Origin: Ignavibacteriales bacterium
Lineage (GTDB): Bacteria; Bacteroidota; Ignavibacteria; UBA10030; UBA8401
DNA length: 46,309 nucleotides
Assembly: GCA_026390635.1 (NCBI GenBank)
Contig: JAPLFO010000160.1
Location: forward strand, 1 to 46,309
Direction: 5' to 3'
A program made the position numbers and the translations under genes. Under the pieces are notes generated by a model. That model made no database searches and had not been told where the DNA came from. It worked only from the letters and a program-made list of their open reading frames with translations. Shown one piece after another: positions 17,124 through 25,044 of the stretch (position 1 is the first letter of the stretch; each line of letters starts with the position of its first letter).

Positions 17124-19976
17124 TTACTTTGCCATGGTGCACTCATCGACGAGATAAACAATCGACTGATAGTGAATGCCGCTGTGCAATGACAGTCCTA
17201 TCTCACACGTCCGGCTCGTGGAGTATCCCTGCCTGCAATCGGGCGGAAGTTGACGCTGCAGATCTTTCAATGCGTTGGTATTGAGCTCCGGGTATGTAAA
17301 ACCACGATCGCCCGCCCACCCGCAGCATTCAATTTCTTCCGGAAGGATGACATTCGCCGCACACATTGCCGCCAACCGTTTGAGCTCACCGGTCAATCCC
17401 ATTTTTTCGGAGCTGCATGTGGAGTGGATTGCGATTGTTCCCGGTACTTTTGTAAAGACAAGACGGTCAACAGCATAACGCAACATAAACTCCACCGGCT
17501 CGAAGAGCTGTAACCGCGGATCGAGCACCTGCTTCATCCGATAGAGGCAGGGGCTCATGTCGCAATACACCGGAATGCGGCCGTTCTCAGATACTGCAAG
17601 AAGCGCCGCTTCAAGTTCTGAAGATTTCATCATCCCTTCTTCTTTGAATCCCTTGCTGTCGAATGCCATACCGCAACAGAGAGTCGAGAGGCGGTCGGGA
17701 TAGAGCACTCTGAAGCCGGCTTTAATGAGAAACGACTGCGTACGTGTGACGAGCGAGTCCTCGTATTTATCACCGTCGGCAACACCCATCGTCCGGTTGA
17801 TACAAGTGGGGAAGTACACAACTTCCGGCGCGCTGTCGGGAAGCGCAGCAAGAGGAGGTTTGACAAGATCTGCGCCCTTTGGCATATATCGATTCCAGAG
17901 GGGAATGAGATTTCCGGAGAGGGATCGAAGTGCCAATGTATTCCTGCCGAAGAACTCCGTACCCACAAGGCGATGGAGCCAATCCACAAACGAAAGCATG
18001 AGCCGCATCACATCCGTTACGAGGTGCATATTTGCGGCGACGAGACCGGCAACGCCATGTGCAAACCCGGAATGGGAGCGGAACCGGAGCGTCTTGATCA
18101 TCTTTCCCGTATCGATGCCGACGGGGCATGCGGTGGCACAGAGACCGTCCGTAGCACATGTTTCATCCGCCTGATAGGGAAAATCCTTCTCAAAGATCTG
18201 CAATCGTTCAGGATTCTCGCCTGATGCACGGAGGCGGCTCATTTCCCGGAAAACGACAATCCGCTGACGCGGTGTAAGCGTGAGTCCGCGGGAAGGACAA
18301 TGCACTTCGCAGAATCCGCATTCGATGCACTTGTCCACAATTTCGTCGGCAGCGGGGAGCGGCTTGAGTGATGCAAGATGCACTTTCGGATCAGAGTTCA
18401 GAATCACGCCGGGATTGAGAAGGCTTTCCGGATCAAAGAGCCGTTTGATCTTCTTCATCAGATCGTAGGCTTCCGTGCCCCATTCCATTTCCACGAACGG
18501 CGCCATGTTGCGGCCGGTGCCATGCTCGGCTTTCAGCGATCCATCGTATTTATCGACGACGAGAGCGGTTACGTCGTCTATGAAACCCGCATAGCGCTGA
18601 ATTTCTTCCGCAGAGTTAAAATCCTGATTGAAGACGAAATGAAGGTTGCCTTCCAATGCGTGGCCGAAAATAATCGCGTCGTGGTATCCGTGTTTCAGAA
18701 ACAGCCGCTGCAGGTCCAGCGTTGCTTCCGCAAGACGCGGCAGCGGGAAGGCGACGTCCTCGATGATGCAAGTTGTGCCGGAGGCGCGCATAGCCCCGAC
18801 AGAAGGGAACAGCCCTTTGCGAATGTCCCAGAGTTTTGTGTATTCCCCCGTAATCGTCGTAAACTCAAATGGAATGACCTGGGGAAACATTTTCATCGCG
18901 TCAAGGATATTTTTGATACCTGCGCCGAGAATGACCGGGTCTTCCGCGCGGGTTTCCACCAGCAGCGCGGCTGCGTTGGCATCCAGCGTACGAAGGTATT
19001 CCGGCATGCCCGGTTTGTTTTCCACGGAGCGAAGGGCGGCGCGGTCCATTATTTCGCAGGCATCCACCAGGCAGCGCTTCAGTACAGGCACGGCGCTGCA
19101 GGCGGAAGCGATGTCGGGAAAAATCATCAACGAACTTGTCTTGTGCGGCAGTTCCGGTACAGTTCTGTAGGTGATCTCCGCAATGAATCCGAGCGTGCCT
19201 TCCGAACCGATCATCAGATGTTGAAGTATGTCGATCGGATCGGTATAGTCCACCAACGCATTCAGGCTGTAGCCGGTGGTGTTTTTCATTGTATACTTCT
19301 GCCGGATCCGCGCCGCCAGCGGAATGTGTGCCCGGACGGACTCTGCCAGCGCTGCGAGTTGCTCTATCATCTGCGGATGTGACAGCGCAAACTGTTCGCG
19401 GCTTCGGGGATCGAGCGTGTTCAGCAGCGTACCGTCATGGAGGATCACTTTCATACCGGCAAGCGTGCGGTAGCTGTTCTGCGATGTTCCGCAGCACATG
19501 CCGCTGGCGTTGTTAGCCGCAATCCCGCCAATCATTGCTGAATTGATGGACGCAGGATCCGGCCCGATTTTTTTCCCAAATCCGGCGAGGCGTGCATTCG
19601 CATACGCACCGATCACGCCGGGTTGCAGTGTGATGGCCGAAGCGTCTTGGGTGATGCTGCATTTTTTCCAGCCGCTGCCCAGTGTGATCAAAACAGAGTC
19701 GGAGATTGCCTGGCCGGAAAGACTGGTACCCGCCGCGCGGAATGTGACCGGCAGATGGAGTGCGTGTGCCAACCTCAGGATAGAGATTACATCATCTTCA
19801 GATTCCGCCTGGACGACAATCTTGGGGATCAGCCGGTAGAATCCGGCGTCCGTGCCATAGGCAAGCGTTCGAAGGTCATCGATGACGAGCCGGTCGGCGG
19901 GAATCGATATCGAGATGCGCTCGTAGAATTCGTTGTAGGGCGCGGGAAGCGTCTGAGCGGGGGATAGTTTCTTCAT
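17124..19976 (-). CDS. FAD-binding and 4Fe-4S oxidoreductase (D-lactate/glycolate dehydrogenase type)
   Basis: A 950-residue fusion of a flavin 2-hydroxyacid dehydrogenase and an iron-sulfur subunit, as in GlcD-GlcF fusions. The N-terminal half is a FAD_binding_4 domain (FRAAGTSLSGQAISD and IGGIAANNASGMCCG) and an FAD-oxidase C domain (~300-540, HALEGNLHFVFNQDF, HGTGRNMAPFVE). Two 4Fe-4S motifs follow (CIECGFCEVHCP and CATDGLCATACPVG), then two CCG domains (CCGMAFDSKG and CCGWAGDRGF). No signal peptide or membrane helix is visible, so it is cytoplasmic or peripheral. The substrate is probably D-lactate or another D-2-hydroxyacid, with electrons passed to quinone through the Fe-S part; the exact substrate cannot be read. 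It is convergent with argB and lies next to the hip module but is not functionally linked to either. Confidence 0.88.
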   Translation of the reverse strand: MKKLSPAQTLPAPYNEFYERISISIPADRLVIDDLRTLAYGTDAGFYRLIPKIVVQAESEDDVISILRLAHALHLPVTFRAAGTSLSGQAISDSVLITLGSGWKKCSITQDASAITLQPGVIGAYANARLAGFGKKIGPDPASINSAMIGGIAANNASGMCCGTSQNSYRTLAGMKVILHDGTLLNTLDPRSREQFALSHPQMIEQLAALAESVRAHIPLAARIRQKYTMKNTTGYSLNALVDYTDPIDILQHLMIGSEGTLGFIAEITYRTVPELPHKTSSLMIFPDIASACSAVPVLKRCLVDACEIMDRAALRSVENKPGMPEYLRTLDANAAALLVETRAEDPVILGAGIKNILDAMKMFPQVIPFEFTTITGEYTKLWDIRKGLFPSVGAMRASGTTCIIEDVAFPLPRLAEATLDLQRLFLKHGYHDAIIFGHALEGNLHFVFNQDFNSAEEIQRYAGFIDDVTALVVDKYDGSLKAEHGTGRNMAPFVEMEWGTEAYDLMKKIKRLFDPESLLNPGVILNSDPKVHLASLKPLPAADEIVDKCIECGFCEVHCPSRGLTLTPRQRIVVFREMSRLRASGENPERLQIFEKDFPYQADETCATDGLCATACPVGIDTGKMIKTLRFRSHSGFAHGVAGLVAANMHLVTDVMRLMLSFVDWLHRLVGTEFFGRNTLALRSLSGNLIPLWNRYMPKGADLVKPPLAALPDSAPEVVYFPTCINRTMGVADGDKYEDSLVTRTQSFLIKAGFRVLYPDRLSTLCCGMAFDSKGFKEEGMMKSSELEAALLAVSENGRIPVYCDMSPCLYRMKQVLDPRLQLFEPVEFMLRYAVDRLVFTKVPGTIAIHSTCSSEKMGLTGELKRLAAMCAANVILPEEIECCGWAGDRGFTYPELNTNALKDLQRQLPPDCRQGYSTSRTCEIGLSLHSGIHYQSIVYLVDECTMAK

Positions 19977-20006
19977 ATTTTTGATATTCGAAAATAGAGT
20001 GAATGA

Positions 20007-20177
20007 CTACAATGAAAGGATCGCAAATCGTGCATCCAGGATACGTCTGTATTGATCCTGCAATCCAGCGGGGAGAAAGGAACTCGAAAGCAATGTTTCC
20101 CATGATGTCCGCGACGCGGCAAATGCGGAAAGCGTGTCAGCAATCGTCTTTTCTGTCAGCTGGAGGCGCTGTTTGGA
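20007..20177 (-). pseudogene. Out-of-frame C-terminal remnant of hipT
   Basis: In the frame ending at 20007 the minus strand encodes 56 residues including RLQLTEKTIADTL and SWETLLSSSFLP, which have the character of the HipA-family C-terminal helical tail. It follows directly on the truncated kinase (next entry) but in another frame, so it is the severed end of that gene. Confidence 0.6.
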
Positions 20178-20881
20178 GCAATCTGCTCAATCGGATCGGC
20201 CAACACGATCGTCGTATTGATAAGATCATATGCCGGTGTGAGCCGTACTAGCCCGTCGTGAGAGATCAACGAATAATTTTTCAAGTGCATGTCTTCATTG
20301 CCAACAAGGAAATTGAAAACAGTCAGACGGAAGAGTTTCGCTTTTTCAATGACAGGGAACGTGCAGTACCGTTCAATAATGGCGGCAACTTTCTCCATGC
20401 TCGAATTATATTTTGTATCCCGCATCATTCCGGAGAGCTGGGCGAAATCTTCAACGCCAACTTTTTCCCTTCTGCCAATCCGATCGAACCGTCGAATCCA
20501 ATAGGTCAATGAATTATCCGCAGAATACATCAATCCGTGATCAGGGACGTCAATACCGGCAATCCGGGCGCACTTCATTGTAACGTCCTCGTTCTCCGGC
20601 AGATGATTGTAGAGATGGCTCTGAGGTTTGAGAATGAACCGTCCTCCACGGTCAACAACGCGGAAGATCATCGCCTTCGCATCAAGAACGGCGCTCACTT
20701 TGGGTTGCACGCCCTGGATCGACATTTTCTGCGCCCGTATCATCGCCTCGCGCCGCTGTTCTTCGGCGGTGTAGGGGAACGGAAGAAGATCAGTCAACAC
20801 GCCGGAGAGCATGCGCATTCCGTCCGGCGAGTATTTCTTTGTGCCGGCGATTTCCTGATATGTGATCGGACAGCGGCTCAT
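20156..20881 (-). CDS. hipT: HipT-like Ser/Thr kinase toxin, C-terminally truncated
   Basis: A HipA-family kinase lacking the N-terminal subdomain, as in tripartite HipBST systems, where HipT phosphorylates a translation target. Motifs: Gly-rich loop SIQGVQPK (~54-61), ATP-binding Lys in RFILKPQ (~85), YWIRRFDR (~127-134), catalytic GNEDMHLKN (Asp ~197) and the metal Asp in PAYDL (~219). The frame stops after DPIEQIAPNSASS, where family members continue for about 70-90 more residues; the expected tail is found out of frame at 20007-20177. The catalytic residues are present, but loss of the C-terminal helices probably inactivates it. Its start overlaps the end of the HipS-like gene by 4 bp, so the two are translationally coupled. 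Confidence 0.8.
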   Translation of the reverse strand: MSRCPITYQEIAGTKKYSPDGMRMLSGVLTDLLPFPYTAEEQRREAMIRAQKMSIQGVQPKVSAVLDAKAMIFRVVDRGGRFILKPQSHLYNHLPENEDVTMKCARIAGIDVPDHGLMYSADNSLTYWIRRFDRIGRREKVGVEDFAQLSGMMRDTKYNSSMEKVAAIIERYCTFPVIEKAKLFRLTVFNFLVGNEDMHLKNYSLISHDGLVRLTPAYDLINTTIVLADPIEQIAPNSASS

Positions 20882-21189
20882 GCGATTTCTTTCGCCGTTA
20901 TGCAGCCGACAAGATCATCTCCGACGGCGATGAGCAGCGAAAAGAAGTCGCTGCGATCGATCTTCTTCTGCCGTACCAAGGCATCCAACTGAAATCCTTC
21001 CGGAAGCAATCCGTCGAAGAATGGCGGAAAGGATTGAAAGAGATATTCTCTGACGTTCGCCGGCATGGTCAAGGAAACTGCCTGACCATCGTAGCCGTCA
21101 TCGTACCGAAAGGCGTACGATGAGCCGGGCGACTGCTCTTCCAGGATGCCGGCGGGGACATCGCCGACAAATATTCTAGCTTTTCTCAT
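20878..21189 (-). CDS. hipS: HipS-like protein (HipA N-terminal subdomain as a separate gene)
   Basis: 103 residues matching the N-terminal subdomain of HipA: an initial strand pair (ARIFVGDVPAGILEE), YDDGYDGQAVSLTMP and the signature FFDGLLPEGFQLDALVR, ending in LLIAVGDDLVGCIT. In the E. coli O127 HipBST system the equivalent small protein, not HipB, is the main antitoxin that blocks the kinase; the same role is inferred here. It overlaps hipB by 14 bp and hipT by 4 bp. Confidence 0.8.
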   Translation of the reverse strand: MRKARIFVGDVPAGILEEQSPGSSYAFRYDDGYDGQAVSLTMPANVREYLFQSFPPFFDGLLPEGFQLDALVRQKKIDRSDFFSLLIAVGDDLVGCITAKEIA

Positions 21190-21430
21190 CTGCCGGACCG
21201 TCTACTGGATTCTGATTGTGAAAATATTTCATGAGGGGGCTTTCCAATTGTACGGAGATATTCAGCACCTTCATGATTTTCAATAAGGAGTCAAGCTGGA
21301 CTGTTTTTTTCCCCCGCTCTATATCAAAGACAACAGTCTTGCCGACACCGGCAAGCACCGCCAGTTGAAGCTGCGTGAGTCTGCTTCTTTTTCTATGAAA
21401 GCGGATTATTTTTGGAAGAGAATCGGTCAT
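21176..21430 (-). CDS. hipB: HipB-like Xre-family regulator
   Basis: 84 residues, almost all a single Xre/Cro helix-turn-helix: SRLTQLQLAVLAGVGKTVVF is the HTH (~residues 16-35), followed by DIERGKKTVQLDSLLKIMKVL, the usual second half of the fold. It is first in the hipB-hipS-hipT operon and should repress it by binding the repeats upstream (21443-21601). There is no clear Shine-Dalgarno sequence. Confidence 0.85.
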   Translation of the reverse strand: MTDSLPKIIRFHRKRSRLTQLQLAVLAGVGKTVVFDIERGKKTVQLDSLLKIMKVLNISVQLESPLMKYFHNQNPVDGPADEKS

Positions 21431-21442
21431 TTGAATAATTTT

Positions 21443-21601
21443 TTACTGGTAAAGCGGTAATGATTCGAAAACCGTGCCATCTCATCGTAATCCAAGTGTT
21501 AATCTGGATCAATTTACTGTTATGACGGTAAAATGTCAAGCAAAATCAATACAAACATCAAAAAACCGCGAGGACTTTAAAGATTACTGCTATAGAAGTA
21601 A
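21443..21601. promoter_or_regulatory. Three phased operator-like repeats upstream of hipB
   Basis: TTACTG-N6-CGGTAA occurs at 21443-21460 and 21514-21531, and a variant TTACTG-N6-AAGTAA at 21584-21601. Each is an imperfect inverted repeat (TTACTG against TTACCG or TTACTT), as expected for a dimeric Xre repressor. Successive starts are 71 and 70 bp apart, close to seven helical turns, so bound dimers would face the same side. The first site lies 13-30 bp upstream of the hipB start. The rest of this 229-bp gap is A/T-rich without further recognisable features. Confidence 0.6.
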
Positions 21602-21659
21602 AAAATGATGTCTCAGTCTTTCTTATTGCTTTCCAGAGTGATCAAGAAAGTATCAGAGG

Positions 21660-22415
21660 TCACCTGGCGGGATAGGCTGATGCTCGCCGTGCGCAATGGC
21701 CGTTGAGGACGGTACACAGATTCCAACGACTGATTGGTGCAGTCAGGAGGGAAAGAAATGGCACGATGGTGTTGAATGCGAACGAGATCAATCCATGCAG
21801 CAGTGCCAGCCGTCGCAGATGGGTGGACGTCACTGGTACGTCCGACACCTGGCAGGTCATGCCGATGACGAAGGAGAAGTAGGCGAAATCAAGATAGCCG
21901 GGATGTGCCGTCTTTGGAAAATCAAGTCCACCGGCGTGTCCTGCGGTAAGATCTGCATTAATGCCGGTATAATAATGATGTGCGTAACGCATAGTAAATA
22001 TCGTGTGCATCAACATCCACGAAGAAAGAACGGAAAGCACCGACAAGAGGACGTGCTCCTGCAGTCTTTCACCGGACAATCCTTTCGCCGGACCGAGCAG
22101 AAATCCAACCGCAAGAAAGCAGGCAGTTGTTGCACATACGAGCAGGACAAAAACTACCGATCGTCCGGTATCCTGCAGCCTGACCGTGCGGCGGATGTGC
22201 CGGGGGTCTGCATGAAGCAGAGTATTCCACGATAGCAGAATCATGCACAGTGCGAACACATTCCACACAACAATCAGCTCTGTATTGACTGAATGGCGTC
22301 CATGCAGAAAAAGAAATCCGATAAAAGCCGCTATGCCGGATATCAATGTCCGATGATGTGCATCCAGCCCGGCAAGCCGGCGGAGGACTCCGCTGCTGTT
22401 CACTTTCCTTTCCAT
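21660..22415 (-). CDS. DUF1345 family membrane protein
   Basis: 251 residues with about six membrane segments (for example ~25-41, 48-64, 85-107, 120-145, 172-190 and 205-225). The DUF1345 signature is visible: DFAYFSFVIGMTCQVSD, RRLALLHGLISFAFNTIV. The last ~35 residues after FNTIV are polar and unlike the usual hydrophobic end, so the C-terminus may have been altered. Function is unknown for the family. Its ATG lies inside the enoyl-CoA hydratase gene (16-bp overlap), so it is translated from the same mRNA, but no metabolic link is evident. Confidence 0.8.
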   Translation of the reverse strand: MERKVNSSGVLRRLAGLDAHHRTLISGIAAFIGFLFLHGRHSVNTELIVVWNVFALCMILLSWNTLLHADPRHIRRTVRLQDTGRSVVFVLLVCATTACFLAVGFLLGPAKGLSGERLQEHVLLSVLSVLSSWMLMHTIFTMRYAHHYYTGINADLTAGHAGGLDFPKTAHPGYLDFAYFSFVIGMTCQVSDVPVTSTHLRRLALLHGLISFAFNTIVPFLSLLTAPISRWNLCTVLNGHCARRASAYPAR

Positions 22416-23173
22416 TCCGCCTTCCGTTTCTCGATGAATGCGTTCATGCCTTCTTTCTGATCATCGCTCGCAAAGAGGAGGTAGAAGTTCTTTCGCTCCA
22501 GTGCCAATCCAGCCTCCAACGGCATCTCAAACGATTGATTGATGGATTCTTTTGCAAGACGTATGGCCAGTGGAGGTTTTGCCGCAATTTTTGCCGCGAA
22601 TGCTTCCGCTTCTGGCAGGAGCGATGCTGCAGGGACCACGCGCGAGACTAACCCGCAGCGCAGGGCCTCATCCGCTGTCATCGGTTCGCATCCGAGTATC
22701 ATTTCCATCGATTTTGACTTCCCGACGGCGTGCGTCAACCGCTGTGTTCCGCCCCACCCTGGAATGACGCCGATGCTCACTTCAGGCTGACCGAACTTTG
22801 CTGAGTCTGCTGCAAGAATGATATCGCACATCAATGCGAGTTCACATCCACCACCGAGCGCGTAGCCGGCGACCGCAGCGATGATCGGCTTTGTGATGCG
22901 TCTGATCCTGTCAAACAATACAAATTGGTCGCGGAGGAGCATCTCAATGGCAGAAGCCGACGCCATTTCCCTTATGTCCGCTCCGGCAGCAAATGCCTTT
23001 TCGTCTCCGGTGAGCACAATGCAGCGAATGGCATCGTCCTTCTCAGCGGCTTCGATGCCTTCCATCAAATCCTTGATAAGCTGCAGATTGATGGCATTGC
23101 GTGCCTCCGGACGATGAAGTTGGAGAATGATGAAACCGTCGTGCGGCGTTGAAATGATGGTCGATGAAGGCAT
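22400..23173 (-). CDS. Enoyl-CoA hydratase/isomerase family protein
   Basis: 257 residues of the crotonase fold; start chosen at 23173 (MPSSTIIST) because AGAGG sits just upstream and the longer frame is unrelated. It hydrates enoyl-CoA esters in fatty-acid or amino-acid breakdown. CoA-binding and oxyanion segments are FAAGADIREM and AGYALGGGCELALMCDI; both catalytic glutamates are present, in GGGCE and in GQPEVSIGVIPGWGGTQRL. This pattern fits a true hydratase (crotonase/PaaF type) rather than an isomerase only. It is first in a two-gene unit with the DUF1345 gene. Confidence 0.9.
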   Translation of the reverse strand: MPSSTIISTPHDGFIILQLHRPEARNAINLQLIKDLMEGIEAAEKDDAIRCIVLTGDEKAFAAGADIREMASASAIEMLLRDQFVLFDRIRRITKPIIAAVAGYALGGGCELALMCDIILAADSAKFGQPEVSIGVIPGWGGTQRLTHAVGKSKSMEMILGCEPMTADEALRCGLVSRVVPAASLLPEAEAFAAKIAAKPPLAIRLAKESINQSFEMPLEAGLALERKNFYLLFASDDQKEGMNAFIEKRKAEWKGK

Positions 23174-23373
23174 GCGTACCTCTGAAGTGACAGACAATAT
23201 CAAACAATATAGACGAAGCATGGGGCAAAATCAATGAAAAGCCGTATGGGCGCATCGAAACACCGCCCACGGGGCCCTCTTTCAGTCATTTGATTCTGAT
23301 GGCAAGAACCCATACTTTGCTGTCCATAATCAATCGGCAATTTCTGATTCATCCGTTCACAAAGGACATCGCT

Positions 23374-24951
23374 ATGGACTCGACACGACGGAGTACAATG
23401 GCACGAAAATATTTCACAATCATCATCAGCGTCCTCTTCGGATGCGCTTCCATGCCGGGACAATCGGCGCCGCGGGATATTGATGCGCTCGTAGAACGGG
23501 TGCAGTCGGCGTTTGCCGTGCCGGGCATCGCCGTAGCAATCGTGAAGGATGGAAAGATTGTCCTTGCGAAAGGATACGGTGTTCGCACGGTTGGTACCGG
23601 CGAGAAAGTCGACGGTAAAACCAACTTCTCCATCGCCTCCAATACAAAAGCCTTCACTGCGACCGCACTGGCGCTGCTCGTGGAAGAAGGAAAACTACAG
23701 TGGAACGATCGCGTGATCGATCATCTGCCATGGTTTCAAATGTCGGATCCCTATGTCACCCGGGAAATGAGAATTATCGATTTATTGGTACACCGCAGCG
23801 GACTCGGGCTTGGTGCGGGCGATTTACTTCTCTGGCCTTCAACGATCTATGAGACGAAAGAGATTGTACGGAGGCTCCGCTATGTTCCTCTTGCGACGAG
23901 CTTCAGAAGTGCATACGCGTACGATAATGTGCTGTACCTGGTGGCGGGGGAAGTGGTGGAAGCGGTCAGCGGTATGCCATGGCATGAATTCATCGAAAAG
24001 AGAATTATGAATGTGGTTGGTATGTCCGGCAGTACCACCACCTATGCGGACGCAGTCAAGAAAGGGAACGCCGCAACTCCTCACGCCCTTATCGCACACC
24101 GCGTTCAGATCGTTCATCCGAGCGACGGAACAAAGACAGATCCGGCGGGAAGCATCAATTCGAACGCTGAAGATATGGCGCGGTGGATGATCTGTCAGCT
24201 GGACTCAGGAAAGACCGTCGGCGGCACGAGACTCTTCAGTCAAAAAACAACCCGAACCTCCTGGACGCTGGTCACTCCTATCCCCATGCGGACGGAGCCG
24301 CAAGAACTGGCTCCGCTGCGGAGAAATTTCAACGGCTATGGACTCGGATTTTTCCTGCGCGACTATCGCGGCCGGAAATTGGTGATGCATACCGGAGGAT
24401 TGAACGGATTTGTTTCTCTCGTGGCAATGATTCCCGAGTTGCGGGTCGGTGTGGCAGTGTTGACGAATCAGGAAGAAACCAGAGCGTTCTATTCCATTGG
24501 CTGGCATGTGCTCGATTACTATCTGAACGCACACTACGATTGGCTCTCAGCATATCAAAGCGTGAAGGCACGTGAAGACTCCATCGCTGAAGTCGCTGAC
24601 CGAAAAACGATAGTGACACGGGATTCGCTGTCGCATCCATCGCTGAACCTGGCACGGTACGCCGGCACCTATAGCGATAATTGGTACGGCAGCGTCAGGA
24701 TTGATTACAACGGCGGAAATCTTTCCATCCACATGGTACCATCGCCCGGGATGAAAGGCACACTGGAGCACTATCAATTTGATACGTTCATTGCCCGATG
24801 GGACGATCCGGAATTGCGCGCGGATGCTTTCGTGACCTTCTGTCTGGATCCCAAAGGAAATATCGAGCAGGTGAAAATGAAAGCGGTTTCTCCCGCGACC
24901 GATTTCAGCTATGACTTCCAGGATCTTGTTCTTACACCGGCCGGAAAATGA
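23374..24951 (+). CDS. Exported serine hydrolase, class C beta-lactamase / DD-peptidase fold
   Basis: ATG 23374 is chosen for AAAGGA eight bases upstream; 525 residues. A hydrophobic leader (KYFTIIISVLFGCASM) suggests export, perhaps as a lipoprotein through the LFGC Cys although position -2 is unusual. The beta-lactamase (PF00144) core has SNTK (Ser89, Lys92), YDN (183-185) and HTGG in place of KTG. The C-terminal ~110 residues (YAGTYSDNWYGSVRIDYNGG) are a DUF3471-like lipocalin-type domain often attached to these enzymes. The likely substrate is a peptide or ester in the periplasm; true beta-lactamase activity is not implied. A second, distantly related hydrolase is at 39597. Confidence 0.88.
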   Translation: MDSTRRSTMARKYFTIIISVLFGCASMPGQSAPRDIDALVERVQSAFAVPGIAVAIVKDGKIVLAKGYGVRTVGTGEKVDGKTNFSIASNTKAFTATALALLVEEGKLQWNDRVIDHLPWFQMSDPYVTREMRIIDLLVHRSGLGLGAGDLLLWPSTIYETKEIVRRLRYVPLATSFRSAYAYDNVLYLVAGEVVEAVSGMPWHEFIEKRIMNVVGMSGSTTTYADAVKKGNAATPHALIAHRVQIVHPSDGTKTDPAGSINSNAEDMARWMICQLDSGKTVGGTRLFSQKTTRTSWTLVTPIPMRTEPQELAPLRRNFNGYGLGFFLRDYRGRKLVMHTGGLNGFVSLVAMIPELRVGVAVLTNQEETRAFYSIGWHVLDYYLNAHYDWLSAYQSVKAREDSIAEVADRKTIVTRDSLSHPSLNLARYAGTYSDNWYGSVRIDYNGGNLSIHMVPSPGMKGTLEHYQFDTFIARWDDPELRADAFVTFCLDPKGNIEQVKMKAVSPATDFSYDFQDLVLTPAGK

Positions 24952-25044
24952 TCTGTTGTGCGGGGCAGCGGCGTCATCTGAGTGCGCAGCACGCTTATGT
25001 GATTTGTTAATGCGATTGGCGCGTGAGTGTAACGAAGGAAATCA

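Noticed and set aside
20003-20251. Plus-strand open frame opposite the hipT tail
   Set aside because: The minus strand carries a recognisable HipA-family tail here; the plus frame matches nothing and has no ribosome site.
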